Below, piece after piece: positions 43,113 to 52,585 of a DNA stretch of 61,163 nt; the stretch's first letter is position 1, and each line of letters opens with the position of its first letter. Source of the DNA: Terriglobia bacterium (GTDB lineage Bacteria > Acidobacteriota > Terriglobia > Terriglobales > Acidobacteriaceae); assembly GCA_021325035.1 (NCBI GenBank), contig JAJPHW010000058.1:1-61163 (forward strand), given 5' to 3'. Position numbers and translations under genes: made by a program. The notes beneath the pieces were generated by a model. That model ran no database searches and was not told the origin of the DNA. It saw nothing but the letters and a program-made list of their open reading frames with translations.

Positions 43113-45092
43113 ATGCGAAACAGTTGCTGCGGCAGAGGGCAAGTTGAAGGCCTGGTTGTGATACTCGTACTCATCGTCGGCGCTTTTCCCTCAGCCGCCA
43201 ACGCGCAGAGCGTTTGGGACAAAATCAAGGCGCAGGCGCAAAAGGCCCAACAGCAGAGCCAGCCCCAGCAGAAGTCCGCGCCGCAGGTAGCGCAGAAGCC
43301 GGGCCAGAAGCCCTCACAGGGCAACGCTCAAGGCGACGACACCGGCCCGTTCACTCCCCCGGCTGGGACAAAGATTGATCCAGTCGTCATGGCCCCGTTC
43401 GAACAAGGCGCTGCCGTCGCGGTCAGCCCGAACGGCATCCACGTGGCAACGGTGTCGCATGCCGGCAGCCGCGCCGTAATTATCTATGACGGTGTTGCGG
43501 GGCCGAAGTTTGACCAGTTATTCATGGAAGGCGGAGGAGGACATCCGGTGGTTTTCAGCCCAGATGGAACCCGCTACGCCTATTGCGGCCAACAAGGAAA
43601 TCAATGGGTTGTCATGGTTGACGGCAAAGAGCTTGTGCGCAGCTCCGAGACTGTCAACGGATTTATGAACGGAGACAGCTGCCGCCTCGGATTTACCCCG
43701 AACAGCCAGCATGTGTTCTACACCAGCAGCGTAAGCGTTGACGCAAGCCATACCAGCAATCGTTTCGTCTTTGATGGAAAGGCAACTCCGCTTGGGGCCG
43801 ACGGCGACCTCCGCAATTATGCCTTCAGCCCAGACGGAAATCATGTTGCCTATTTCGTCAGCAATCCCGATCCCCGTAATGCTGAGCCTGGAAAATTGTG
43901 GATTGACGGCAAGCCGGCCCCTTATGACTCCGGATCGCCGCAATGGAGTGCAGACAGCCAACACCTATACACGATGAGAACGGTACGAGTTCCCGATCCA
44001 AGAATCGGCTCAGTGCAGGAATTCTTGCTCGATGGCAAGCCCTTCATGCGTGTGGACTATGCGCGGCTGTTTATCCCGCCCGTAGGCAATATGGTCGTTG
44101 CTGTGGTGTCGCGGCTACACGTCAACCCGCCGGTGCAGTTTCTTGTGGTTGGTGGCAAAGAAGTGCCCGGTAGCGAGGTCGCCGGCAACATCAGCGGCGT
44201 CACTATCAGTCCCGACGGCAAGCATTATGCTGCGCATTATCAAAACGCGAATCACCGGGAATATGTCATTTCGGATGGCAAGAAAGGTCTGGAGTATCCC
44301 ACGGTGACGAGTCTGGCTTACACGGCGGACTCTTCCAAGCTTTTCTATCAGTCCTATGACACGAGCACCGGGGCCAGGTATCTTGTCTTCGGCGGGCAGG
44401 AATCGGAACGACTTCCGGGGTGGACCGAAACTATATTTGCTCCCATCGGCGGCCACGTCGCGACCACTGGAATGGCATTCGTCACCATGGACGGTCAAAT
44501 TCTTAAATTTCCCAATGTGGATCCCCGCGCAGGTCAAGCAACCACTTTAAGCTTCAGTCCTGACGCCTCGCATTATGCCTTTGTAATGCGCGATCGCAAC
44601 GGTCCGGTCCTTTATGTGGACGGTGTTGCCCAGACTGCCTACTCGCCAATCAATAACGGAACCCTGACAAACCTCAACACGCGCCCTTATATCTGGAGCG
44701 CTGACAGCAAACACATTGCTTATCTATGCCGCTCGACAAATCCGGCGGCAGGGAATGACCTCTATGTTTGTCTGGATGACAAGGCAGTTCGCCTCGGGCC
44801 GTCGGGTTACTATGCCAATCTGACTTTTTCGAGCGATGGCAACCATCTCTTTTGGACCAGAAACATGAATCAGGGGATGGTGCGGGTCTTTGCCGATGGG
44901 AAAGCGGTTATTGAAGGCTTCCCCATGAGTACGTCCGGTTTCACCAAAGAAACCTGGCAACCCGGCACCGATAACAACCTTTTGGTTCTATTGCAAGACG
45001 ACAGCGCGCTCAAACGCGTGAGCATTACGCCTACGAATACAAGAACGGCGACATTGTTTGGAGGCACGGCGGGGCTATCCGCCCAGAAATAG
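43113..45092 (+). CDS. Exported WD40/PD40-type propeller protein
   Basis: Protein of 659 residues from ATG 43113, with GGAG at 43103-43106 (the frame could also open at TTG 43101). Signal peptide (LVVILVLIVGAFPSAANA), then a glutamine/alanine-rich segment (QSVWDKIKAQAQKAQQQSQPQQK). The rest is a long run of PD40-like blades (VFSPDGTRYAYCG, AFSPDGNHVAYFV, WSADSQHLYTM, TFSSDGNHLFWTR). Such propellers bind ligands or partners in the periplasm, as in TolB, but this is not TolB: no TolB N-terminal domain is visible. The role is unknown. Confidence 0.82.
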   Translation: MRNSCCGRGQVEGLVVILVLIVGAFPSAANAQSVWDKIKAQAQKAQQQSQPQQKSAPQVAQKPGQKPSQGNAQGDDTGPFTPPAGTKIDPVVMAPFEQGAAVAVSPNGIHVATVSHAGSRAVIIYDGVAGPKFDQLFMEGGGGHPVVFSPDGTRYAYCGQQGNQWVVMVDGKELVRSSETVNGFMNGDSCRLGFTPNSQHVFYTSSVSVDASHTSNRFVFDGKATPLGADGDLRNYAFSPDGNHVAYFVSNPDPRNAEPGKLWIDGKPAPYDSGSPQWSADSQHLYTMRTVRVPDPRIGSVQEFLLDGKPFMRVDYARLFIPPVGNMVVAVVSRLHVNPPVQFLVVGGKEVPGSEVAGNISGVTISPDGKHYAAHYQNANHREYVISDGKKGLEYPTVTSLAYTADSSKLFYQSYDTSTGARYLVFGGQESERLPGWTETIFAPIGGHVATTGMAFVTMDGQILKFPNVDPRAGQATTLSFSPDASHYAFVMRDRNGPVLYVDGVAQTAYSPINNGTLTNLNTRPYIWSADSKHIAYLCRSTNPAAGNDLYVCLDDKAVRLGPSGYYANLTFSSDGNHLFWTRNMNQGMVRVFADGKAVIEGFPMSTSGFTKETWQPGTDNNLLVLLQDDSALKRVSITPTNTRTATLFGGTAGLSAQK

Positions 45093-45171
45093 GAGACACG
45101 CGATCAGGGCCGGGCCATCGTTTCTGCCATTGCGGTCGCGGCAATGCTATATTTCGGTTAAGGAAGTTCGC

Positions 45172-45420
45172 ATGCGTCCGCCTTCGGCCTCCGCGCAGAT
45201 TTTGCTTTCGCTGTTGATAGCCGCTTTTATTGCCCCTGGCTCACCCGGCCAGCAACCGCTCTGGACACAAATGCAAAATCAGGCCCAGCGGCAACAACAG
45301 GCACAGCAAAAGCAGGATGCGGAGAAATCTGCAACAAAGCCGAAGCCGAAGAAAGTCAAGAAACAGAAGAAGAAAGATTCCCGTAGCTCGAAGGGCAAGA
45401 CCGAAAGCGCGAAAGAATAA
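45172..45420 (+). CDS. Small secreted Gln/Ala- then Lys-rich protein
   Basis: Protein of 82 residues from ATG 45172, with AAGGAAG about 6 nt upstream. A signal peptide (ILLSLLIAAFIAPGSPG) is followed by QQPLWTQMQNQAQRQQQAQQKQ and a strongly basic tail (KPKPKKVKKQKKKDSRSSK). The mature N-terminus closely resembles the corresponding segment of the propeller protein just upstream (QSVWDKIKAQAQKAQQQ), so the two may share an origin or a common partner. The basic tail could contact anionic envelope polymers or nucleic acid. Confidence 0.6.
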   Translation: MRPPSASAQILLSLLIAAFIAPGSPGQQPLWTQMQNQAQRQQQAQQKQDAEKSATKPKPKKVKKQKKKDSRSSKGKTESAKE

Positions 45421-45544
45421 AACGCCGCCGACATCTGATTTATACGCGACACACAGCCCGAATGCGCCAATTCTCAGTAATTCTCTGTAGATAACGTTTT
45501 GCGTTTTTACGCATCCAATCGTCATTCTTTTAGGACGGAAAGTC

Positions 45545-45775
45545 ATGCCCACACACGAGGAGTTCGTACTCAAACTGTGTCATGAAGCAATCGAGGCTGA
45601 AGATAGCGCATCGTGGAAGAGAATCCTGCGGGAGTTGCGAATGACAATCCGCAAAGATGTACTTCGGATGCGCAAATTGGTGATGGTCAGCTATCCCAAA
45701 AATGAGAGGAGAAGCGATTCTGATGAACGAAAAATCCGATGCATCCGGCAAGGCTGCAGTAACATTGCCGGGTAA
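45545..45775 (+). CDS. Small hypothetical protein
   Basis: Frame of 76 codons with a GGACGG site before the ATG. The first ~50 residues form a plausible amphipathic helical protein (HEEFVLKLCHEAIEAEDSASWKRILRELRMTIRKDVLRMRKLVMVSYPK). The last ~25 residues overlap the next gene and look like out-of-frame sequence. It may be real with a short dispensable tail, or fortuitous. Confidence 0.42.
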   Translation: MPTHEEFVLKLCHEAIEAEDSASWKRILRELRMTIRKDVLRMRKLVMVSYPKNERRSDSDERKIRCIRQGCSNIAG

Positions 45776-46019
45776 AGTCGAGAAGCTCATCAAGAGCCCC
45801 TATCCGGGTGAACCCGAAAAGGCGCAGGTTTCAGTGGAACGTGCGGACAATCTCTACCGGGAAATCCGGATCGAAAATACTTTGCATGATGAAAATGGCA
45901 AAGAGGTCGCACTCAAAGCAGGCGCAGAAGTGGATGTGGTTGTCCAAGCCGACTCGGAATCGACGACCGAGAAGCCACGAATCGAACGCCGAAAAAAACC
46001 GCGCTTGCCCAGCAAGTAA
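45723..46019 (+). CDS. Small conserved-type hypothetical protein
   Basis: Protein of 98 residues from ATG 45723, with AGGAG about 10 nt upstream. Soluble and charged: VTLPGKVEKLIKSPYPGEPEKAQVSVERADNLYREIRIENTLHDENGKEVALKAGAEVDVVV, probably a small beta-rich fold, with a basic tail (ERRKKPRLPSK). No known family recognised. It overlaps the preceding small frame by 53 nt. Confidence 0.6.
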   Translation: MNEKSDASGKAAVTLPGKVEKLIKSPYPGEPEKAQVSVERADNLYREIRIENTLHDENGKEVALKAGAEVDVVVQADSESTTEKPRIERRKKPRLPSK

Positions 46020-46078
46020 AGGCAGTTCAATCGCCCATTGGAACTGCAGTGATACATTCGTCTCGGCAATGAGTGTGT

Positions 46079-47323
46079 TCAGCGGCTAATCGTGAAGACA
46101 ACGCCTTGCCCGGGCCCCCCGCCCGAAGCTGTAATTCCATAAAGTGTCGAAGTGCTTGGATCCAAAGTTAAACCTGCATAAGGATATGCCCCGTCAGTCA
46201 AGCGGAACTTATGCAGTATGGTTTCCTTTCCGGTCGAATCAATTTTAAATACAGTACCGCATCCATTGGGGATAACACCCTGGCAAGCGTTCGACCCTCC
46301 TCCCAGGTAAGTAGTGCCGTACAAATTGCCCGCCTCGTCCTGGACTAACTGACCGTAAGGGTATGCTCCATCATTTCCGGGAAAGCCCGTGAAGCGGTAA
46401 AGGACAGTTTCGGTCCAACTTCCATTTGAATTTGGACTCAGTTTGAAGACCGTTCCGCAGCCTGCGCCGTTGTAGCAAGAAGATCCTCCGCCTACATTGG
46501 TTGCACCGTACAAATTACCCGCCGCATCACGAATCAGCGCTTCCGGAAGTTCTCCGTCATTTCCACCCTGAAAACTGTAAAGAATAGTCTCTTTCCAACC
46601 ATTGCCGCTGGGCGACAATTCAAATACCGTGCCACAACCGTCAGCGCCACAACCGGCTCCAGATCCTCCGAATGCGGTCGTCCCGTAAAGATTCCCGCTG
46701 GAGTCTCGCACCATCCCCGCCTCGGGATAGCTTCCATCCGGCGCGCCCCCGAATTGATAGATCACACTCTCGGCGCCAGTCGTGGAATTCACTGCGAATA
46801 TGAGGCCATTCGGGCCATAGCCAAACCCGCTGCTGGTCGTGCCGTAAAGATTGCCGGAAGGATCAAGGACGAGGGTGGAAAGAGGGAATTGACCATCATT
46901 CTGCGCTTCGAAATTATGCAGAACCGTTTCATTGCCGCTCGGGTCCACTTTAAATACCGTGCCACACCCTTCGCCGCCTTCACATGAAAGATCCCCGCCG
47001 TACCAGGTGGTGCCGTAGAAATTGCCAGCGGCATCCTTAATCAAACTTCCGAGATACGGGTAAGCCCCATCCTTACCCGAAAAATTATGTAGAACTGTTT
47101 CGTGTCCGGTCGTCGTGAGTCTAAATATTGTTCCGTTATTAGCCGCAACCCCGCCATGGCTCGTCATGCCCATGAATGTACCCGCGGCGGAATAGGTCAA
47201 GCTTCCCTGGGCATAAGAGCCGTTGGCATGATCGAACTGATGAATGATCTTGAAAGTCTGGGCTTGTGCCCACGACGCGAGGCCAATTAAGACAAGAACT
47301 TGCACAAATTTCTTTCCCGACAT
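46079..47323 (-). CDS. Exported GloVer-type tandem-repeat protein, copy 1
   Basis: Protein of 414 residues with a signal peptide (FVQVLVLIGLASWAQA). About eight tandem repeats of ~40 residues follow, each containing the pattern GNLYGTTxxGG...GTVFKL...ETVLYxF. This is the choice-of-anchor tandem-repeat GloVer architecture, frequent in Acidobacteriota and presumed propeller-like. Surface or extracellular location likely; the function is unknown. A paralogue lies 27 bp upstream on the same strand. Confidence 0.85.
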   Translation of the reverse strand: MSGKKFVQVLVLIGLASWAQAQTFKIIHQFDHANGSYAQGSLTYSAAGTFMGMTSHGGVAANNGTIFRLTTTGHETVLHNFSGKDGAYPYLGSLIKDAAGNFYGTTWYGGDLSCEGGEGCGTVFKVDPSGNETVLHNFEAQNDGQFPLSTLVLDPSGNLYGTTSSGFGYGPNGLIFAVNSTTGAESVIYQFGGAPDGSYPEAGMVRDSSGNLYGTTAFGGSGAGCGADGCGTVFELSPSGNGWKETILYSFQGGNDGELPEALIRDAAGNLYGATNVGGGSSCYNGAGCGTVFKLSPNSNGSWTETVLYRFTGFPGNDGAYPYGQLVQDEAGNLYGTTYLGGGSNACQGVIPNGCGTVFKIDSTGKETILHKFRLTDGAYPYAGLTLDPSTSTLYGITASGGGPGQGVVFTISR

Positions 47324-47350
47324 ACTTGCTCCTGAAAAATCTTATAAATC

Positions 47351-48586
47351 TTACGGTGTAATCTCGAAGACCGTTCCACTCGCGTTCGGCCCCCCGCTAG
47401 CGGCAGTTCCATACAGATTTCCAGCTGAATCCATGATGAGTCCGCCGATCGGATTCGACCCGTCTGTCCCGCCCGTAAAACTATGCAGAATTGTTTCGAC
47501 ATATCCGCCAGAACCATTGGGCGAGAGCTCGAACACCACGCCGCAGGAAGAGCCCTGGCAATTATTGTTTTGAATGCCGCCTTGCGAAGCAGTTCCGTAG
47601 AGATTGCCGGCGTTGTCCTGGATGAGAGTTCCGTAGGCCGGGTTCCCGCCGTCACTTCCGCCGCTGAACGAATACAAGGGAGTTAGGGCACCACCGATGG
47701 TTACGCGATAAACGGTTCCGGCTCGGTTCTTTCCGCCGGAGTATGTGGTGCCGATCGCGCTTTTCTTTTGCGCATTCAGTGACAAGCCTGACCAGGGATT
47801 CTCTCCATCAGACAAGTTCTTGAAGCTATAAAGGATGTGCTCTGATCCTTTTGAGTCAATTCGGAAGATGATTCCGAAGCCGTCGCCGCCAGCGCTATCG
47901 GTCCCATATAAATCTCCGGCAGCGTCGCGCGACAGCTGACCGAGTGGCTGGCTACCGTCATCATAGAACCCTGTCATGGTGTAAAGCACCGTTAAATTTC
48001 CTGCAGTATCGAGCTTGAATACGTTCCCGCATCCGCAACCAGACCCGCCGATTCCCGAAGTTGTGCCGTACAGATTGCCGCTCGAATCGCGAATCAGCGG
48101 CCCGATTGGGTATTGGCCTTGGTTGCCGTTGCTCTGGAAGTTATAAAGAACACTGTAATTCCCGGCGGCATCAATCTTAAAAATCGTTCCCGCTTGTCCA
48201 GTGCCGCCGTAGTTCGTGGTCCCGTATAGATTTCCCGAGCTATCCAGAATCATTCCTGATACGGGGCCGCCGCCATCAGGAGTGTTTGTAAACGTGTGCA
48301 GGATAGTCTCTTTGCCGCTGGATGAAACCCTAAAAATGGTGCCGCACCCGTATATGAACTCATTGAAACAGGAAGAATTCCCTCCACCTTGCGTGGTCCC
48401 GTAAAGATTTCCGCTGTTGTCGCGGACCAAGGTTCCCGTGGGATACGAGCCATCTGGAACACCGGTAAAGGTGTATAGCGTTGTAAAGGTTTGTGCTTGC
48501 GCTGAAAATCCGCAAAAGACCGGCATAAAGAGAATCATTGAAATGAAAGTGGCGAGGATTTTCCGATTCATTGAATTGGAGCTCAT
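47351..48586 (-). CDS. Exported GloVer-type tandem-repeat protein, copy 2
   Basis: Protein of 411 residues. The start is taken at ATG 48586; ATG 48571 (MNRKILATF) is equally possible and the frame extends further to 48652. Signal peptide (ILATFISMILFMPVFCGFSAQAQ), then the same GNLYGTT/GTVF repeats as the downstream gene, ending NLYGTAASGGPNASGTVFEITP. The two genes look like a tandem duplication and are probably co-transcribed. Confidence 0.84.
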   Translation of the reverse strand: MSSNSMNRKILATFISMILFMPVFCGFSAQAQTFTTLYTFTGVPDGSYPTGTLVRDNSGNLYGTTQGGGNSSCFNEFIYGCGTIFRVSSSGKETILHTFTNTPDGGGPVSGMILDSSGNLYGTTNYGGTGQAGTIFKIDAAGNYSVLYNFQSNGNQGQYPIGPLIRDSSGNLYGTTSGIGGSGCGCGNVFKLDTAGNLTVLYTMTGFYDDGSQPLGQLSRDAAGDLYGTDSAGGDGFGIIFRIDSKGSEHILYSFKNLSDGENPWSGLSLNAQKKSAIGTTYSGGKNRAGTVYRVTIGGALTPLYSFSGGSDGGNPAYGTLIQDNAGNLYGTASQGGIQNNNCQGSSCGVVFELSPNGSGGYVETILHSFTGGTDGSNPIGGLIMDSAGNLYGTAASGGPNASGTVFEITP

Positions 48587-48782
48587 TGGTGACTTATTTG
48601 CTGCGTATGGCTTTGAGTATCGAAAACACGATTCCGTTGCCTGTTGGGGCACAGGCTTCTAAGGGATTGACATACACATTGTCCCGAGGATCTTCAGCGC
48701 TACGTTTCCCATTTCGGCACTTTTCCCACAAATATTTTGTAGTTCTCGGGTAATTCGCCTTTTCTTCGCTCATCAATCTATG

Positions 48783-48788
48783 TATAAT
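48783..48788 (+). promoter_or_regulatory. Possible -10 element upstream of recA
   Basis: TATAAT lies 45 bp before the recA start, with only a weak -35 match (TTTTCT) 17 bp upstream. No convincing LexA-type dyad was seen between 48653 and 48832. Confidence 0.35.
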
Positions 48789-48832
48789 CCGCATCAATCA
48801 GGAAATTATTAATTTTCACGGAGAAAAGACTT

Positions 48833-49936
48833 ATGGCGGACGAGCGCAGCAAAGCGATTGATTTGGCATTTGCCCAGATTGAAAAACAGTTCGGCAAGGG
48901 CTCCATCATGCGGCTGGGCTCGAAAGAAGCCATTGTCCCCATTGCCGTGATTCCCACGGGCGCGATTTCTTTCGATGCGGCGCTGGGTGTGGGCGGATTT
49001 CCCCGCGGCCGAGTGATTGAAGTCTTCGGGCCCGAGTCCTCCGGCAAAACCACCATCACACTGCAAGTTATCGCCGAAGCCCAGAAAATGGGCGGCATGG
49101 CTGCGTTCGTTGACGCAGAACACGCGCTCGATCCCGGCTACGCCAAGAAGCTTGGCGTGGATGTGGACAATCTTCTCGTTTCCCAACCCGATTATGGCGA
49201 GCAGGCCCTCGAAATTACGGAAGCGCTGGTGCGTTCCGGCGCGATTGACGTTTTGGTGGTGGACTCCGTGGCCGCTCTTGTCCCCAAAGCCGAACTCGAT
49301 GGTGAAATGGGCGACAGCCACATGGGATTGCAGGCGCGTCTTATGTCGCAGGCCCTGCGTAAATTAACGGGAACAGTTTCCAAATCCCGCACCTGTCTCA
49401 TCTTCATTAACCAGATTCGCGAAAAAATCGGAGTCATGTTCGGCAACCCGGAAACCACCACCGGTGGCCGCGCGTTGAAGTTCTATTCTTCAGTTCGTGT
49501 GGATATTCGCCGGATTGCTGCGATAAAAGAAGGCGATGCCGTTATCGGTTCGCGCACGAAAGTGAAAGTGGTCAAAAACAAGGTCGCAGCGCCGTTCCGC
49601 GAAGCCGAATTCGACATTCTTTATGGCGAGGGCATTTCTCGCGAAGGCGATTTGCTCGATATCGCTGTGGCTAACAACATCGTGGAAAAGTCTGGCGCAT
49701 GGTACAGCTATGAAGGTGAACGCATTGGCCAGGGCCGCGAGAATGCCCGCCAGTTCATGAAAGAGAATAAAGACATTCTGGCCAAGCTCGATGCCAGAGT
49801 TCGCAAGCAATTGGGGCTAACACAAGGCCCTGCGCCAGCAGTCGCACAACCTGTTCCTATGCCCGCCCCGAATTCCGCTCCTCGCGTGGCCACTATGCCG
49901 ACTGGAACCGACGCAAAGAGTGCAGTGAAACGCTAG
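48833..49936 (+). CDS. recA: Recombinase RecA
   Basis: Protein of 367 residues. Conserved N-terminus ([23 protein letters not shown]), Walker [10 protein letters not shown], the MAW-equivalent [18 protein letters not shown], Walker [11 protein letters not shown], and loops L1/L2 ([53 protein letters not shown]). It catalyses strand exchange and, in the SOS response, LexA cleavage. The C-terminal tail is Pro/Ala-rich rather than the usual acidic tail. Ribosome site GGAG lies before the ATG. Confidence 0.98.
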   Translation: MADERSKAIDLAFAQIEKQFGKGSIMRLGSKEAIVPIAVIPTGAISFDAALGVGGFPRGRVIEVFGPESSGKTTITLQVIAEAQKMGGMAAFVDAEHALDPGYAKKLGVDVDNLLVSQPDYGEQALEITEALVRSGAIDVLVVDSVAALVPKAELDGEMGDSHMGLQARLMSQALRKLTGTVSKSRTCLIFINQIREKIGVMFGNPETTTGGRALKFYSSVRVDIRRIAAIKEGDAVIGSRTKVKVVKNKVAAPFREAEFDILYGEGISREGDLLDIAVANNIVEKSGAWYSYEGERIGQGRENARQFMKENKDILAKLDARVRKQLGLTQGPAPAVAQPVPMPAPNSAPRVATMPTGTDAKSAVKR

Positions 49937-49939
49937 AAA

Positions 49940-50680
49940 TCAGTGGGAATTTTGCGGCACAATCAAACGCGCTTGCACGTCTTTCCGATGGCGCCGGCTT
50001 AAGGGTAGCTTGGCGCCATTATTCAATACGACTTCATTTTCTCCATCTGCATTGAGCGCAAGCGCCTGAACGCGCTCGAGATTCACAATGGCCGACCGAT
50101 GAATGCGGCAAAAGATGTTCGCATCGAATTCCTGCTCCAATTCCGCCATGCTCCTACGCAATAAGTAAGATTTTTGGCCCACATGCAGACAGGCGTAATA
50201 GTCCGCCGCCTCAATCCAATCAATATCCGCGATATCCAGAAAGAGAATCTGCCCCTTATCTTTAATGGCGATGCGGTTCGCACCTCGCGGCGCAATCCTC
50301 CTTTGTGCAATCCGATCTTTTGCGCGCGCTAATGCCGTTTCGAAGCGCGCATTGTCAAATGGCTTTAGAAGATAATCGAGCGCTCCCGCCTCAAAAGCGC
50401 GCACCGCATAGTCGTCGTATGCCGTCACGAACACCACAACCGCGGGCAAATCCTTGCCCAGCGCCTCTAAGACATCGAATCCATCGAACTCCGGCATCTG
50501 CACATCGAGAAAAACTAATTCGGGTTTCAACGTCCGAATTTCCGCTACGGCTTCTTTGCCAGAGCCACACTCACTCACAATCTCGACTACTGGATCTTTG
50601 CGGAGCATCACCGCGACATTGCTGCGAGCCAGCGGTTCATCATCCACAATGACCGTTCGGATTTTGTGCGCCTCACTCAC
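49940..50680 (-). CDS. LytTR-family response regulator
   Basis: Protein of 246 residues. N-terminal receiver domain with phosphoacceptor Asp in VFLDVQMPEFDGFDVLE and the Lys switch LLKPFDNARFE. The C-terminal LytTR DNA-binding domain reads IDWIEAADYYACLHVGQKSYLLRRSMAELEQEFDANIFCRIHRSAIVN. The start overlaps the kinase's stop by 4 nt. LytS/LytTR pairs often govern envelope or extracellular functions. Convergent with recA, 3 bp apart. Confidence 0.94.
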   Translation of the reverse strand: MSEAHKIRTVIVDDEPLARSNVAVMLRKDPVVEIVSECGSGKEAVAEIRTLKPELVFLDVQMPEFDGFDVLEALGKDLPAVVVFVTAYDDYAVRAFEAGALDYLLKPFDNARFETALARAKDRIAQRRIAPRGANRIAIKDKGQILFLDIADIDWIEAADYYACLHVGQKSYLLRRSMAELEQEFDANIFCRIHRSAIVNLERVQALALNADGENEVVLNNGAKLPLSRRHRKDVQARLIVPQNSH

Positions 50681-51795
50681 GACTGCCCTTTGCTTTTCGT
50701 TGCGATGTACGGCAGCGCAATCACTGCTTCCACGCCACTGGGTTGATGATTTCGCATCTCAAACTGAAACTCGTTGCCGTATAAACTTTGCAATCGCGTT
50801 CGCAGATTGGAAATTCCAATTCCCTGTGATGCTTCCGCCCAATCCGGTGGCAAACCCGGCCCATCGTTATAGACGCCGATGCGCAGTGTGCCATTCAGAC
50901 GATGCGCCGAAATGAGAATCTCCCCGCCTTGTGCCCGCTTGCCGATGCCATGTTTCACGGCATTTTCTACAATGGGCTGCAACAACAAGCTCGGCACTTG
51001 CGCCGGAAATAACTCCTCGGGAACATCCATACTCACTTCAAGCCTTTCGGCAAATCGTACTTTCTGAATGTCGAGATACTCGCGCAAAAATTCCATCTCC
51101 TCGCCCAGCGTGACTTCATGCCTGCCAGAATCCTGCATGACCCGGCGTAGAAAATTGCTCAGCCCTGCAATCATGTTTATGGCAGTATCGTTGCGCTGCT
51201 CGCGGACCAGCCCTGCAATCGCGTTCAGCGTATTGAATAAAAAATGCGGCTCAATCTGCTGGCGCAACGCATGCAGCCGTGCTTTCGACAGCTGCTCATT
51301 GAGTTGCGCCGATTCCATTTCCTTCCGCACCAACCGCTCCCGCGAGGCAATGCCGTAACCGATCGCTAGAATGGATGAGTAAAGAACGAAATAGGCAAGC
51401 AGATTATTCTCGAATTTCGTCTGCCACAAACGAAAGAATTCACCAGCGTTGTAATCCGGCGCCCAGGGATTAAGCCATTTCTCAAGGCCAGAGTTCCACG
51501 CTGTCGCGAGCCAGCAGATGCCCAGACATGCGGGCAGATGAACCAGCCAGAACAAACTCGTCTTCCACTGCGTCGGCGGATGGAGTCTTTCCAAATGCAA
51601 CGCCGCGGGCGTGAAGAACATGAGGGGCAGCCATCCCATCAGCAAGGCGAAAAACAATCGCGTCCACGCGTGGTGCATGCCAATGGAACGCATGGTGAAG
51701 ACTGTCTGCGTGGCCGCGAACAGGCCGACTGCAAACCAGATGCCAGCGATCCACAGCCATCGTCGCCAATTAGGCTTCCCCATGATCAACGCCAT
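50677..51795 (-). CDS. LytS/YehU-type sensor histidine kinase
   Basis: Protein of 372 residues. Four hydrophobic segments in the first ~160 residues form the membrane sensor. The His_kinase domain has QQIEPHFLFNTLNAIAGLVREQ with the phosphorylated His, and the HATPase domain has LLLQPIVENAVKHGIGKR and GIGISNLRTRLQSLYG. No periplasmic domain of size, so it may sense within the membrane. Operon with the LytTR regulator downstream. Confidence 0.92.
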   Translation of the reverse strand: MALIMGKPNWRRWLWIAGIWFAVGLFAATQTVFTMRSIGMHHAWTRLFFALLMGWLPLMFFTPAALHLERLHPPTQWKTSLFWLVHLPACLGICWLATAWNSGLEKWLNPWAPDYNAGEFFRLWQTKFENNLLAYFVLYSSILAIGYGIASRERLVRKEMESAQLNEQLSKARLHALRQQIEPHFLFNTLNAIAGLVREQRNDTAINMIAGLSNFLRRVMQDSGRHEVTLGEEMEFLREYLDIQKVRFAERLEVSMDVPEELFPAQVPSLLLQPIVENAVKHGIGKRAQGGEILISAHRLNGTLRIGVYNDGPGLPPDWAEASQGIGISNLRTRLQSLYGNEFQFEMRNHQPSGVEAVIALPYIATKSKGQS

Positions 51796-51905
51796 GAAGA
51801 AATCCTAGCCCACGAGCAGCTTAAAAAACCAAAAAAGCAGCGAATCGACGGCTCCTTGCAGCCAGCGGCCTCGCCTTTACTTCCACATCGTCCGATACTG
51901 CCTGC

Positions 51906-52505
51906 ATGCTGACGCACACAAAAATCTTCCTGCTTTTTCTCGTGACGCTATTTTCCTTCGTACCGTTTCCCACTCCCGCGCCATCTTCCGGCCCTGAGTA
52001 CACCGCCAATGGGCAACTGAAATTGCCGGAGAACTATCGCGAATGGGTTTACCTCAGCACCGGATTTGACATGAGCTACAGCCCAGCGATGCAAGGCATG
52101 GACCATCACATGTTCGACAATGTCTTCGTCAATCCGGAGTCGTACAAGTATTTCGTCGAAAACGGCACATGGCCCGATAAAACCATGCTCGTCCTCGAAG
52201 TCCGCGGCGCGGAAGGCAAAGGCTCGATCAATCAGAAAGGCAACTATCAGGGGACGGAGCGCATGGGCCTCGAAGTCCATGTAAAAGATGAAGCTCGATT
52301 TCCCGGCAAATGGGCGTTTTTCGGTTTCGACGACAACAAAACTGCCGAAATGGTCCCGGTGAAGGCGCAGTGCTACAGCTGTCACTCGGCAAACGGCGCA
52401 GTAGATACAACTTTCGTTCAGTTCTATCCGACCATGCTGCCGATCGCAAAATCCAAGGGCACGCTTTCCAGCTCATATCAAAAAGAGGCCGCTGGATCCA
52501 AATAA
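51906..52505 (+). CDS. Cytochrome P460-family protein
   Basis: Protein of 199 residues with a signal peptide (IFLLFLVTLFSFVPF). The P460 domain runs from about residue 41 (LPENYREWVYLSTGFDMSY) to 172, with the haem-attachment motif CYSCH at 156-160. Family precedent is periplasmic hydroxylamine or NO-related redox chemistry, with the haem cross-linked to a Lys in well-studied members; that Lys could not be assigned here. Divergent from the LytS/LytTR pair. Confidence 0.85.
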   Translation: MLTHTKIFLLFLVTLFSFVPFPTPAPSSGPEYTANGQLKLPENYREWVYLSTGFDMSYSPAMQGMDHHMFDNVFVNPESYKYFVENGTWPDKTMLVLEVRGAEGKGSINQKGNYQGTERMGLEVHVKDEARFPGKWAFFGFDDNKTAEMVPVKAQCYSCHSANGAVDTTFVQFYPTMLPIAKSKGTLSSSYQKEAAGSK

Positions 52506-52585
52506 ATTTCTCACCAGCGGATGGCGCTGTTGCCATCCGCTTTCTAACCTCATAAAATCAGGGTTTCTCAATCTCTCGAGGCCCT

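Noticed and set aside
42825-43142. In-frame extension of purM by about 106 codons
   Set aside because: No resemblance to AIR synthetase, Pro/Arg-rich out-of-frame look, and overlap with the signal-peptide region of the divergent gene.
48665-48670. TTGACA upstream of recA as a -35 box
   Set aside because: No acceptable -10 at 16-18 bp; the better -10 candidate is at 48783.
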